A program made the position numbers and the translations under genes. DNA of 64,000 nt from Methanobrevibacter_A sp964431035. Lineage in GTDB: Archaea > Methanobacteriota > Methanobacteria > Methanobacteriales > Methanobacteriaceae. The stretch lies in the NCBI GenBank assembly GCA_964431035.1, contig CAYSIF010000004.1, positions 1-64,000 of the forward strand. Direction: 5' to 3'. Shown here piece by piece: positions 1 to 8,116 of this stretch; position 1 is the stretch's first letter; each line of letters begins with the position of its first letter. The notes beneath the pieces were generated by a model that made no database searches, was not told the DNA's origin, and was given only the letters and a program-made list of their open reading frames with translations.

Positions 1-245
1 AAAAAAATAGAAAAAAAATAAAGAGTCAAAAAAATCATGACCCAACCTCGTTTTTATTTTTATAGTTTATCAAATATTTTATTGTTTAATTAAGTGTTCT
101 TTATATTAAATTAATAGTGTTTTTTAGAATAGTTTATTTTTTATATTAGATGTATGTTTCAAGTTAAAATTAGTTAAAAGTGTATAAAAAAGAGTTTGAA
201 AAATTAGTAAAAAAAAGAGGTTTAATTAGAAGAAAAAATTATATT
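1..245. other. AT-rich non-coding stretch downstream of nifU
   Basis: No open frame with a ribosome-binding site is visible. The sequence is almost pure A/T with short homopolymer runs. It probably holds the 3' untranslated region and transcription stop of the nifS-nifU operon, which reads leftward into it. Confidence 0.5.
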
Positions 246-626
246 TTATTCTTCTGCTTGTTTTTCTCTATAGTTTTTTATTGCAGCTGCTAATGCGTCT
301 GCTGCTAAGTTTGAGCAGTGCATTTTTACTGGTGGAAGTCCATCTAATTCATCTGCAACATCGTCTCTTGTTATTTTTAATGCTTCATCAATTGTTTTTC
401 CCATTGCCATTTCTGTTATCATACTACTTGTTGCTATTGCAGATCCGCAACCGAATGTTTTGAATTTTATATCTTGTATTACTTCGTTTTCATCTACGTC
501 TATGTAGATTGTCATTAGGTCTCCACATGTTGGGTTTCCTACTGTTCCTTCACCACTTGCGTCTTCTATTACCCCTGTGTTTCTTGGGTTTGCAAAGTGG
601 TCCATTACTTTTTCACTGTATTCCAT
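246..626 (-). CDS. nifU: Iron-sulfur cluster assembly scaffold, NifU/IscU N-terminal type
   Basis: Scaffold on which Fe-S clusters are built before transfer to apoproteins. The 126 residues match a stand-alone IscU domain. The three cluster/zinc cysteines are present: C34 in NPTCGD (with the conserved Asp two residues later), C60 in TFGCGSA and C104 in KMHCSN. The N-terminal MEYSEKVMDHFANPRN block is typical of the family. The start is preceded by GGTGA. It lies 52 bp downstream of nifS on the same strand, so the pair is probably an operon in which NifS supplies sulfur. There is no C-terminal Nfu domain, unlike full nitrogen-fixation NifU. Confidence 0.95.
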   Translation of the reverse strand: MEYSEKVMDHFANPRNTGVIEDASGEGTVGNPTCGDLMTIYIDVDENEVIQDIKFKTFGCGSAIATSSMITEMAMGKTIDEALKITRDDVADELDGLPPVKMHCSNLAADALAAAIKNYREKQAEE

Positions 627-678
627 ATTTTTTCACCACAATTTTTATTTTTTTATATTTTTTGTGTTATATATTTTT

Positions 679-1890
679 TTAGTGATGGTGTTCGAATGCT
701 TCGTCACCTGTGATTGTGTAATCACTTTGTTGTTTTTCATCGTCCCATAGTGGAGACATTGTTCTTAGTGTTTTTACTACATCTGTTATTGCTTGTACTA
801 CTGTGTCTGCTTCTTCTATGGTGTTGAATTTGCTTAGTGTTAGTCTTAGTGATCCGTGTACTCTTGCTTGTTCTAAGTTTAGGCTTGTTAGTACGTATGA
901 TGGTTCTAGACTTTGGGATGAGCATGCTGATCCTGTTGATGCTTGTATTCCTTTTGCATCTAGCATGAGTATTAGTGATTCTCCTTCTATTGCATCGAAT
1001 CTGAAGTTTATGCTTCCTGGTAGTCTTTGTTCTCTGTCTCCGTTTAGGTGTGATTCTGGTATGGTGTTTAGTACATCATCGATGATTTTGTCCCTTATTT
1101 CTTTTAGTCTTTTGGTTTCTGTTTCTAGGTTTTCTTGTGCTAGTTGGCAGGCTTTTCCTAGTCCTGCTATTCCTGGCATGTTTTCTGTTCCTGATCTTTG
1201 GTTTCCTTCTTGTCCTCCACCGTGTATGAGTGGTTCTGGTTTTACTCCTTTTCTGCAGTATAGTGCACCTATTCCTTTTGGTCCGTTTATTTTGTGTCCG
1301 CTTAGGCTTAGTAGGTCTATGTTTGCTTTTTCTACATCTACTGGGATTTTTCCTACGCTTTGTACTGCGTCTACGTGGAATGTTATTTTGTGTTGTTTTG
1401 CTATTTTTCCTATTTCTTCTATTGGTTGTATTGTTCCTATTTCGTTATTTGCGTGCATTATTGATATTAGTATTGTGTCGTCTCTTATTGCTTCTTCAAT
1501 GTCTTTTGGGTCGACTATTCCGTTTTCTTTTACTGGTATGTATGTTATTTCATAGTCGAGTTTTTCTAGCCATGCACATGTGTTTTTTATTGCTGGGTGT
1601 TCTATGACGGATGTTATTATGTGTTTTCCTTGGTTTCTTTTTTTGAAGGCTATTCCTTTTAGTGCCCAGTTGTCTGATTCTGTTCCTCCGCTTGTGAATT
1701 TTATTTCTTCTGGTTTTGCGTTAATTAGGTTTGCTACTCTTTCTCTTGCTAGGTTTATGATTTTTTTTGATTCTCTTCCTAGTGAGTATAGTGTAGATGC
1801 GTTTCCGTATTCGTCTTGTAGTAGTGGTTTCATTTCTTCGAATACTTCTGGATCTACTTTTGTTGTTGCGGAGTTATCCATGTATATCAT
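679..1890 (-). CDS. nifS: Cysteine desulfurase, NifS/IscS family
   Basis: PLP enzyme that converts cysteine to alanine and leaves a persulfide for Fe-S assembly. Length is 403 residues. PLP-binding K200 sits in SLSGHKINGPKG, and the mobile-loop catalytic Cys is C323 in STGSACSS. GGT-ESDN (about 68-73) is the phosphate-binding region. The chosen ATG has GGAGG 12 bp upstream; the in-frame ATG three codons later is too far from it. The protein ends naturally in three histidines. First gene of the nifS-nifU operon. A 20-bp perfect palindrome lies about 50-67 bp before the start codon, just after a TATA-like box. Confidence 0.95.
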   Translation of the reverse strand: MIYMDNSATTKVDPEVFEEMKPLLQDEYGNASTLYSLGRESKKIINLARERVANLINAKPEEIKFTSGGTESDNWALKGIAFKKRNQGKHIITSVIEHPAIKNTCAWLEKLDYEITYIPVKENGIVDPKDIEEAIRDDTILISIMHANNEIGTIQPIEEIGKIAKQHKITFHVDAVQSVGKIPVDVEKANIDLLSLSGHKINGPKGIGALYCRKGVKPEPLIHGGGQEGNQRSGTENMPGIAGLGKACQLAQENLETETKRLKEIRDKIIDDVLNTIPESHLNGDREQRLPGSINFRFDAIEGESLILMLDAKGIQASTGSACSSQSLEPSYVLTSLNLEQARVHGSLRLTLSKFNTIEEADTVVQAITDVVKTLRTMSPLWDDEKQQSDYTITGDEAFEHHH

Positions 1891-1937
1891 TTTTCTTTTT
1901 TTCCTCCAATTTTTTTTTGATATGATATAAAATAATT

Positions 1938-1957
1938 AATATAACTATAGTTATATT
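1938..1957. promoter_or_regulatory. Palindromic operator in nifS promoter (site A)
   Basis: A 20-bp perfect inverted repeat with core TAACTATAGTTA. Read on the minus strand, a TATA-like box (TTTAAATATATA, centred near 1973) lies about 25 bp upstream, so the palindrome covers the expected transcription start. It shares the TAAC-N4-GTTA core with sites before the O-acetylhomoserine sulfhydrylase, cysE and cysK genes. Binding by a regulator is inferred. Confidence 0.6.
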
Positions 1958-2088
1958 TTATAGATTAATATATATTTAAAGTTTTAGGTAAAGCAAAAAA
2001 AGATAAATGAATATATAAAAAAAGAGTCTGAAATTATAAAAAAAATAGTAAAAAAGAGGTGAGGATGTTTTTAGATAAAATAGGTTTT

Positions 2089-3372
2089 TTATATTTTATC
2101 TAAAGCTTGTTCGAAGTCTGCAATTATATCTTCAGCGTCTTCTATACCTACTGATATACGGATGAAGTCAGGGGTTACTCCTGTGGATAATTGTTCTTCT
2201 TCGGTTAATTGGGAGTGTGTTGTACTTGCAGGGTGAATTGCTAATGTTTTTGCATCTCCTATGTTTGCAAGTAGTGATGCTAATTCTAAGTTGTTAACGA
2301 ATTTTTTACCTGCTTCTGCTCCTCCTTCTATACCGAATCCGAGGATTGCTCCGTATCCTCCGTTTAAGTATTTTGTTGCTAAGTCGTGTGTTGGGTGGGA
2401 TTCGAGTCCTGGGTAGTTTACCCATGCGACTTTTGGATGGGATTCTAAGTATTTTGCTACTTTTAGTGCGTTTTCAGAGTGTTTTTTGATACGTAGTGTT
2501 AGTGTTTCTAGTCCTTGTATGAATGCGAATGCATGTACTGGTGCTAGTGTTGCTCCAAGGTCTCTTAGTAGTCTTGCTCTTATTCTTACTACGTATGCGG
2601 ATTCTCCTAAGTCTCCGAATACTAGTCCGTGGTAGGAGTCGTCTGGTTCGTTTATTTGTGGGAAGTTTCCTTCTGCCCAGTTGAAGTTTCCACTGTCTAC
2701 TATGTATCCTCCTACTGCGATTCCGTGTCCTCCTACGAATTTTGTTGCTGATCCTACTACTATGTCTGCTCCGTGTTCTAGTGGTCTTACTAGTCCTACT
2801 GCTGAGGTGTTGTCTACTATTAGTGGTATGTTGTGTTTGTGTGCTATTTCTGCTATTTTTTCGAAGTCCGGTACGTCGAGTTTTGGGTTTCCTATTGATT
2901 CTACGTAGATTGCTTTGGTTTTGTCGGTTATTGCATCTTCGTATGCTTGTAGGTCTTGTGATGGTACGAATTTTACTTCTCTTGCTAGTTCTTTGAATGT
3001 TGATGCGAATAGTGTGTATGTTCCTCCGTAGAGGTTGTCTGCTGATACTATTTCGTCTCCGGGTAGGGTTATGTTTAGTAGTGAGTAGCTTATTGCTGCT
3101 AGTCCACTTGCTGCTGATATTCCTATTACTCCTCCTTCTACTGCTGCGATTCTTGCTTCGAATGCGTCGTTTGTTGGGTTTGTGAGTCTGGAGTATATTT
3201 GTCCTGGGACTGTTAGTGCGAATCTTCCTGCTGCTTCATCTGTATCCTTGAATACGTAGGATGTTGTTTGGTATATTGGTGTCGCTCTTGCGCCTGTGGC
3301 GGGGTCTGGTTCTTCTTGTCCTGCGTGTACTCCTAATGTTGATAATCCGTATTTTTTGTTATTGTTACTCAT
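2089..3372 (-). CDS. metY: O-acetylhomoserine sulfhydrylase, Cys/Met-metabolism PLP family
   Basis: Predicted to form homocysteine from O-acetylhomoserine and sulfide, releasing acetate. It is a 427-residue fold-type I PLP enzyme of the MetY/Met17 branch. The PLP lysine is K211 in VGSATKFVGGHG. The length and the N-terminal LSTLGVHAGQE block fit MetY better than shorter cystathionine synthases. GAGGT precedes the ATG. It stands alone between nifS and the acyl-CoA synthetase gene. Its 277-bp upstream region has two tandem promoters, each with a TATA box and a TAACAATTGTTA palindrome. Use of O-acetylserine as substrate cannot be excluded. Confidence 0.88.
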   Translation of the reverse strand: MSNNNKKYGLSTLGVHAGQEEPDPATGARATPIYQTTSYVFKDTDEAAGRFALTVPGQIYSRLTNPTNDAFEARIAAVEGGVIGISAASGLAAISYSLLNITLPGDEIVSADNLYGGTYTLFASTFKELAREVKFVPSQDLQAYEDAITDKTKAIYVESIGNPKLDVPDFEKIAEIAHKHNIPLIVDNTSAVGLVRPLEHGADIVVGSATKFVGGHGIAVGGYIVDSGNFNWAEGNFPQINEPDDSYHGLVFGDLGESAYVVRIRARLLRDLGATLAPVHAFAFIQGLETLTLRIKKHSENALKVAKYLESHPKVAWVNYPGLESHPTHDLATKYLNGGYGAILGFGIEGGAEAGKKFVNNLELASLLANIGDAKTLAIHPASTTHSQLTEEEQLSTGVTPDFIRISVGIEDAEDIIADFEQALDKI

Positions 3373-3465
3373 TTTTTATTACCTCGTTAATCGTTATTTT
3401 TTTTGAAAATTTATATTATAGTATATGTTTGTTTTTTTGAATAAAAAAAATTTTTTATAAAAAAT

Positions 3466-3479
3466 ATAACAATTGTTAT
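3466..3479. promoter_or_regulatory. Palindromic operator, proximal metY promoter (site B1)
   Basis: Perfect 14-bp palindrome ATAACAATTGTTAT. On the minus strand a TATA box (TTTATAAAC, centred near 3491) lies about 18 bp upstream, so the site overlaps the expected start point, about 94-107 bp before the metY ATG. Same core as the second copy 100 bp away. Confidence 0.6.
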
Positions 3480-3565
3480 TTTTTTAGTTTATAAAATATT
3501 TTTACAAAATCTGAAGAAAACTAAAAAAATAGTTTGAATCTAAAAAAAATTTTTTATTCAATAAT

Positions 3566-3579
3566 ATAACAATTGTTAA
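3566..3579. promoter_or_regulatory. Palindromic operator, distal metY promoter (site B2)
   Basis: Second copy of the B1 palindrome: TAACAATTGTTA is perfect over 12 bp and the outermost pair is mismatched. A TATA box (CTTTATATAC on the minus strand, centred near 3590) again lies about 17 bp upstream. The whole promoter-operator unit therefore appears twice, 100 bp apart. Confidence 0.55.
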
Positions 3580-3648
3580 TTTTAGTATATAAAGTTTTCC
3601 CACACCTAAAAAAAACAAAGAAAAAAAAGAAAAAAATAAGATTAAAAA

Positions 3649-5742
3649 CTAAAGTTTAATCTTAATATCCAAAGCACTAGAACCTTCCTCATAAACAAAA
3701 ATAGGATTAATATCCAATTCAGAAATCTCAGGGAAGTCTAAGCTTAAACGAGCAACACGTTTAATAGTATTGCGAACACTATCAACATCACCAGGAGCCT
3801 CACCACGGAAACCCTCAAGCAACTTAGCAACCTTAGTAGTTGAAATTAACTCATCAATCTCCTCACTAGTTAAACCATTAGCCAATTTAAATGAAGCATC
3901 CTCAATAAGGTTAACATAAATACCACCCATACCAAACGCAATCATAGGACCAAACTGTTTATCCCGAACCATACCAACAAGAACTTCAATACCAGAATCC
4001 ATCATCTTCTGAACTTCAACACCATCAGGAGTTATATCCGGATGAGCCTTCTCAACATTATCCATAATAATATTAAACGCATCAATAGCTTCCTGACGAG
4101 AATTAATACCTACTTGAACACCACCAATATCAGATTTATGCAAAATCTTATCAGAAGCAATCTTCAATACCACCGGAAACTCCATCTCTTCTGCAACATC
4201 AGCAGCTTCCTCAGGAGAAGTGGAAAGTATAATAGGAGCTGCATCAATACCATACTCTTTTGCAACAGCATAAGCTTCACTACCAAGTAAAGTATCCCTA
4301 CCTTCACTTTTAACCTTAGCAAAAATATCTGCAACTTTATCCTTATTAACATCATCAATACTAGATATAGGATCATCATAATTACGTTCTTGAACAGCAC
4401 TAAATCTTTCAAGATAATCAATTACACTAACAGCCTCTTCAGGGAAAACATAAGTTGGAATATTATTTTCTCTTAATAAATCATTAGCATACTCAAATGA
4501 TGGTCCACCCATATTAACAACAAGAACAGGTTTATCAGCATCTTTTACTTCTTTAACAATATTTTCAGCAATTCCATCAGTATCAGTTTTTGCAGTAGGA
4601 CAAACCATAACAATTAAACTATCTACTTCATCAGCATCTAATAATATTCTAAGTGTATCTTCATAACGATCAGCTGGAGAATCTCCTAAAACATCAACTG
4701 GATTTTTTATACTTCCTTCAGGAGGTATAGCTTCACTTAATTTTTGTGTTGTTTCATCACTTAATTGAGCTAAATCTAAATCTTGAATTTCCATTTCATC
4801 AACAGAAATTACTCCTCCACCACCAGCATTTGTTATAACTGCAACATTTCTTCCTTTAGGTAATGGGCACATACTGAAAGCTAAACCTACTTTAAATAAT
4901 TCATCCATGGTATGTACACGGAAAATTCCTGCTTGTTTAAATGCAGAGGTAAATGCCACATCACTACCTGCTAATGCACCAGTATGTGAAGATGCTGCTT
5001 CTGCACCTGCAGCAGAAGTTCCAGATTTTAAGAACACAATTGGTTTTTTAATAGAAACTTCTCTCATTACTTGAATGAAGTTAGGATCTTCAGAAACACT
5101 TTCCACATAACAGATTACAACTTTTGTGTCTGGATCATCTACTAATGATTTAATAATATCTAATTCTGTGACTCCAGCTTTATTACCAATACTTATTACT
5201 TTACTGAAACCAATTCCTGCTCTTTTACTCCAATCGATAATTGCAACCATCATTGCTCCACTTTGAGATATAAATGCAATGTTTCCTTTATCAGGCATTG
5301 CTTGTGAGAATGATGAGTTTAATGGAGTGTATGAATCTGTCATTCCTAAACTGTTAGGTCCTATAAGATTAATATCAAATTCATTTGCTATACTCACTAG
5401 TTCTTCTTCTAGTTTAATTCCTTCCCCACCAACTTCTTTAAAACCTGCTGTTAGTACAACTGCGTTTTTAACACCAATTTCTCCACATTCTCTTAATGAT
5501 GGGTTTACAATTTGAGATGGTACTGCTACTACAACAAGGTCTGGTACTGTTGGACAGTCTTTTACACTAGCATATGCTTTTAAACCTGAAATTTCTCCAC
5601 CTTTTGGATTAATTGGATATATTTCTCCAGGAAATCCTTCTTTCAAGTTATTCACTACTATATGTCCAACTTTATCTGGGGAGTTGGATGCTCCTATTAC
5701 AGCCACTGCATCTGGCTTAAACATCTTTGTAAGATCTCTCAT
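3649..5742 (-). CDS. ADP-forming acetyl/acyl-CoA synthetase, fused alpha-beta
   Basis: Interconverts acyl-CoA, ADP and Pi with acid, ATP and CoA. The 697 residues run in the order CoA-binding domain (about 1-130), succinyl-CoA-ligase-like domain (about 150-290), a further CoA-ligase region, then an ATP-grasp domain (about 480-697). The phosphorylated His is H253 in SSHTGALAGSD. GAGGAG precedes the start. In a Methanosphaera-like organism that needs acetate for growth it could activate acetate; among cysteine genes it could recycle acetate released by CysK and MetY. The 5' half is A/C-rich on the coding strand and the 3' third T/G-rich. Substrate specificity is inferred. Confidence 0.85.
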   Translation of the reverse strand: MRDLTKMFKPDAVAVIGASNSPDKVGHIVVNNLKEGFPGEIYPINPKGGEISGLKAYASVKDCPTVPDLVVVAVPSQIVNPSLRECGEIGVKNAVVLTAGFKEVGGEGIKLEEELVSIANEFDINLIGPNSLGMTDSYTPLNSSFSQAMPDKGNIAFISQSGAMMVAIIDWSKRAGIGFSKVISIGNKAGVTELDIIKSLVDDPDTKVVICYVESVSEDPNFIQVMREVSIKKPIVFLKSGTSAAGAEAASSHTGALAGSDVAFTSAFKQAGIFRVHTMDELFKVGLAFSMCPLPKGRNVAVITNAGGGGVISVDEMEIQDLDLAQLSDETTQKLSEAIPPEGSIKNPVDVLGDSPADRYEDTLRILLDADEVDSLIVMVCPTAKTDTDGIAENIVKEVKDADKPVLVVNMGGPSFEYANDLLRENNIPTYVFPEEAVSVIDYLERFSAVQERNYDDPISSIDDVNKDKVADIFAKVKSEGRDTLLGSEAYAVAKEYGIDAAPIILSTSPEEAADVAEEMEFPVVLKIASDKILHKSDIGGVQVGINSRQEAIDAFNIIMDNVEKAHPDITPDGVEVQKMMDSGIEVLVGMVRDKQFGPMIAFGMGGIYVNLIEDASFKLANGLTSEEIDELISTTKVAKLLEGFRGEAPGDVDSVRNTIKRVARLSLDFPEISELDINPIFVYEEGSSALDIKIKL

Positions 5743-5787
5743 AAGGTTTAACTCCTCATAAATAATAAAAAATATTATTTTATTTTT

Positions 5788-5803
5788 TTATTTTCGAAAA
5801 TAA
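5788..5803. promoter_or_regulatory. Palindrome upstream of the acyl-CoA synthetase gene
   Basis: Perfect 16-bp palindrome TTATTTTCGAAAATAA, 46-61 bp before the ATG. That is the same distance as the nifS site, but the sequence differs, so a different regulator would be expected. It contains one of few CpG steps in a nearly pure A/T region. Confidence 0.35.
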
Positions 5804-5998
5804 TTTAATAAGAATTTATCGATTATATTAAAAAGAAGAAAAAATATTATTAATCCTTCTTTAATTGATTTAAATTTGTTTTTTAATTAATTATAATGAT
5901 AAATAATTATAAATACTAAGTATAGTTTTAATTTTTAATAATATATATAAATTTCTAAAAAAAAGTATATAAAAAATAGAAAAAGGAAATCTTAAAGC

Positions 5999-7381
5999 TT
6001 AGTTATCACTAACATTAACTCCAAGATTATTTAATTCATCACGAATCTCATCAGATAAATCATATTGCTTATTTGCACGTAATTTCTCACGAATACTTAA
6101 AATTAAATCAATATATTGACTAGAATCATCACCACTAGCCACATTAAAATCTAAACCTAAAATAAAAATAATATCATTAAAGAAACCTTTAATATAAGCA
6201 ATACTCTCATCACTATAAGATTCTAAATCATTAAATTTCTTAATAAACTCAAAAATATAACTAATAGCCTTTGGAGTGTTGAAATCATCATCCATTGCAT
6301 CAAAGAAACTGTTAACTAATTCATCAGAAACTTCACTAGTAGCTACTGCATTATTAATACTATCTTCTGAAATATTTTTAGCTTCAACAATTTCATCAAC
6401 ATTATTAATATAATTTTTAATACGTTCTAAACTTTTTTCAGCTTGGTGTAATGAGTCTTTACTGAAATCTATTGGACTTCTATAATGTGTTGATAGTACA
6501 AAGAATCTGAAAACATCTCCATCATATTCTTTTAATAGTTCTCTTATGGTTATGAAGTTACCTAATGATTTGCTCATTTTTTCTCCAGATACATTTAGGA
6601 ATCCTGTGTGCATCCAGTATCTTACTAATGGTTTTTTACCACTTACTGCTTCGATTTGTGCAATTTCTGCTTCGTGGTGTGGGAAGATTAAATCTAGTCC
6701 TCCTCCGTGAATGTCGTATTGTGGTCCGAAGTAGTATTCTGTTATTGCTGTATCTTCAATGTGCCATCCTGGTCTTCCTTTACCCCATGGTGAGTCCCAT
6801 ACTGGTTCTCCAGTATATTCTTCTCCTTCTCGTTTTTTCCATAATACGAAGTCGTTTGGGTTGTGTTTGTCTGTTTCTGCTAGTTCTCTGTGTGATTCTA
6901 ATTCGTCGATTTTACGGTTAGATAGTTTTCCAAAGTCTGAGAATTTATCTATGTTGAAGTAGACTCCATCTTCGCTGATGTATGCATAGTCTTTGTCTAT
7001 TAGTCTTTGTATTTGGTCTTGTATTTCAGCCATGTGATCTGTTGCTCTTGCGAAGTAGTTTACTTTGTGGACGTTTAGTGATTCCATGTCTTCTATGAAT
7101 CTTTTTTCGTATTTTCTTGCTAGGTATTCTGGGCTTATGTTTAGTTCTTTGGAGCGGTTTATTATTTTGTCATCTACATCTGTAATGTTTTCTATGTAGA
7201 ATACTGTGTATCCTTTGTATTCTAAGTATCTTTTTATTGTATCGAAGGATACATAGGTTCTTCCATGTCCAATGTGTGCGTCGTCGTATACAGTAGGTCC
7301 GCAGACGAAGAGTTTGATTCTGTTTTCGTTTATTGTTTTTAGTTCTTCTTTTTCTCGTGACATTGTACTGTATACTTTCAT
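5999..7381 (-). CDS. cysS: Cysteinyl-tRNA synthetase
   Basis: Charges tRNA-Cys. This 460-residue class I synthetase has the Zn ligand C27 in FVCGPTVYD, the HIGH motif at 36-39 (AHIGHGRT) and EKMSKSLGN. GAGG precedes the start. A canonical CysRS means this organism need not use the SepRS/SepCysS route found in some methanogens. The gene follows tRNA-Cys by 60 bp on the same strand, so enzyme and substrate are probably co-transcribed. The 3' third shifts from A/C-rich to A/T-rich coding composition. Confidence 0.97.
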   Translation of the reverse strand: MKVYSTMSREKEELKTINENRIKLFVCGPTVYDDAHIGHGRTYVSFDTIKRYLEYKGYTVFYIENITDVDDKIINRSKELNISPEYLARKYEKRFIEDMESLNVHKVNYFARATDHMAEIQDQIQRLIDKDYAYISEDGVYFNIDKFSDFGKLSNRKIDELESHRELAETDKHNPNDFVLWKKREGEEYTGEPVWDSPWGKGRPGWHIEDTAITEYYFGPQYDIHGGGLDLIFPHHEAEIAQIEAVSGKKPLVRYWMHTGFLNVSGEKMSKSLGNFITIRELLKEYDGDVFRFFVLSTHYRSPIDFSKDSLHQAEKSLERIKNYINNVDEIVEAKNISEDSINNAVATSEVSDELVNSFFDAMDDDFNTPKAISYIFEFIKKFNDLESYSDESIAYIKGFFNDIIFILGLDFNVASGDDSSQYIDLILSIREKLRANKQYDLSDEIRDELNNLGVNVSDN

Positions 7382-7441
7382 TTTATATTATTCCTCGTTG
7401 ATTAATTTTGTTTTGAAAAAAAATAGTTTTTTAAAATTTAG

Positions 7442-7513
7442 AGGCAAGAGAGGGATTTGAACCCCCGTAACATGGTCTGCAGCCACGTGCCTGAGCCTCT
7501 CGGCCATCTTGCC
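7442..7513 (-). tRNA. tRNA-Cys (GCA)
   Basis: Read on the minus strand, the acceptor stem GGCAAGA pairs with TCTTGCC. The anticodon stem CGTGG/CCATG encloses loop CTGCAGA, giving anticodon GCA. The T-arm is GGGGG-TTCAAAT-CCCTC. The discriminator is U73, expected for tRNA-Cys. No CCA is encoded. It lies directly upstream of cysS on the same strand. Confidence 0.96.
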
Positions 7514-7739
7514 ATTATTTTTTGTGGGTTTAGAAAAATTTTTTGGTTTTATATTTTATAGAAATAGTAATTATAATTTTTTTATATAAAACTCTTCATT
7601 ATATATTTACTATTCATATTTATTAGTATAAATAGTTTTTGGAAAAAAATAATTACCATTAATCTGGTTAAAAAGTGAAGATTTTTATAATTTGGTATAG
7701 TATTTTTTTTTGAACTATACTAAATTATTTATTCTTTTT

Positions 7740-8114
7740 TTAGTGTGCGTTTGATCCTAGGCATGCTTGACAGTCAAATCCAACATCGCCTTTTTCTTTG
7801 TGTATTTGACATAGCACATCTTCTGCTTTAATTTTTCTACAGATTTGGCAGGTTCTTGGTATTATGTCGAGTTTTGTTGCCTTTTCATCATATAGGTCTT
7901 TTGCGAAGTCTTTTATTAGGTCGTTAATATCATCGTTGAATTTGATACCGCTTCCACGTTTATCTGTTATGTATTGTGATATTGCTGGTTGTGTTATGTC
8001 CATTAGTTCAGATATTTTTTTCTGTTTCATACCTAGTGCTAGTAGGTCTTTTGCTAATTCTGATCTTATAGCTGGTATAACATACCATACTACCATTTCG
8101 CATGGAGGTTTCAT
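7740..8114 (-). CDS. HTH transcriptional regulator with C-terminal Cys cluster
   Basis: Predicted DNA-binding protein of 124 residues. A Cro/XRE-like helix-turn-helix spans about residues 29-52 (KKISELMDITQPAISQYI). The C-terminal third carries C89-x2-C92, C102 and C115-x2-C118, which could bind zinc or an Fe-S cluster; a lone Cys is at position 5. The gene begins 2 bp after the cysE stop and uses a GGAG site within the end of cysE, so the two are co-transcribed. A Cys-cluster regulator coupled to serine acetyltransferase is a plausible sensor of cysteine, sulfide or Fe-S status and a candidate ligand of the TAAC-N4-GTTA palindromes. That role is inferred. Confidence 0.8.
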   Translation of the reverse strand: MKPPCEMVVWYVIPAIRSELAKDLLALGMKQKKISELMDITQPAISQYITDKRGSGIKFNDDINDLIKDFAKDLYDEKATKLDIIPRTCQICRKIKAEDVLCQIHKEKGDVGFDCQACLGSNAH

Positions 8115-8116
8115 TT

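Noticed and set aside
803..1555. Long plus-strand open frame opposite nifS, and similar ones opposite cysE, cysK, mtaB, mapA and others
   Set aside because: The T/G-rich plus strand has few stop codons opposite A/C-rich genes. The products are Leu/Phe/Ser-rich nonsense and the minus-strand genes are clear family members.
1338..1890. The natural three-His C-terminus of NifS as a cloning tag
   Set aside because: Only three histidines, in a native context (GDEAFEHHH) with ordinary flanking sequence and no vector signature.
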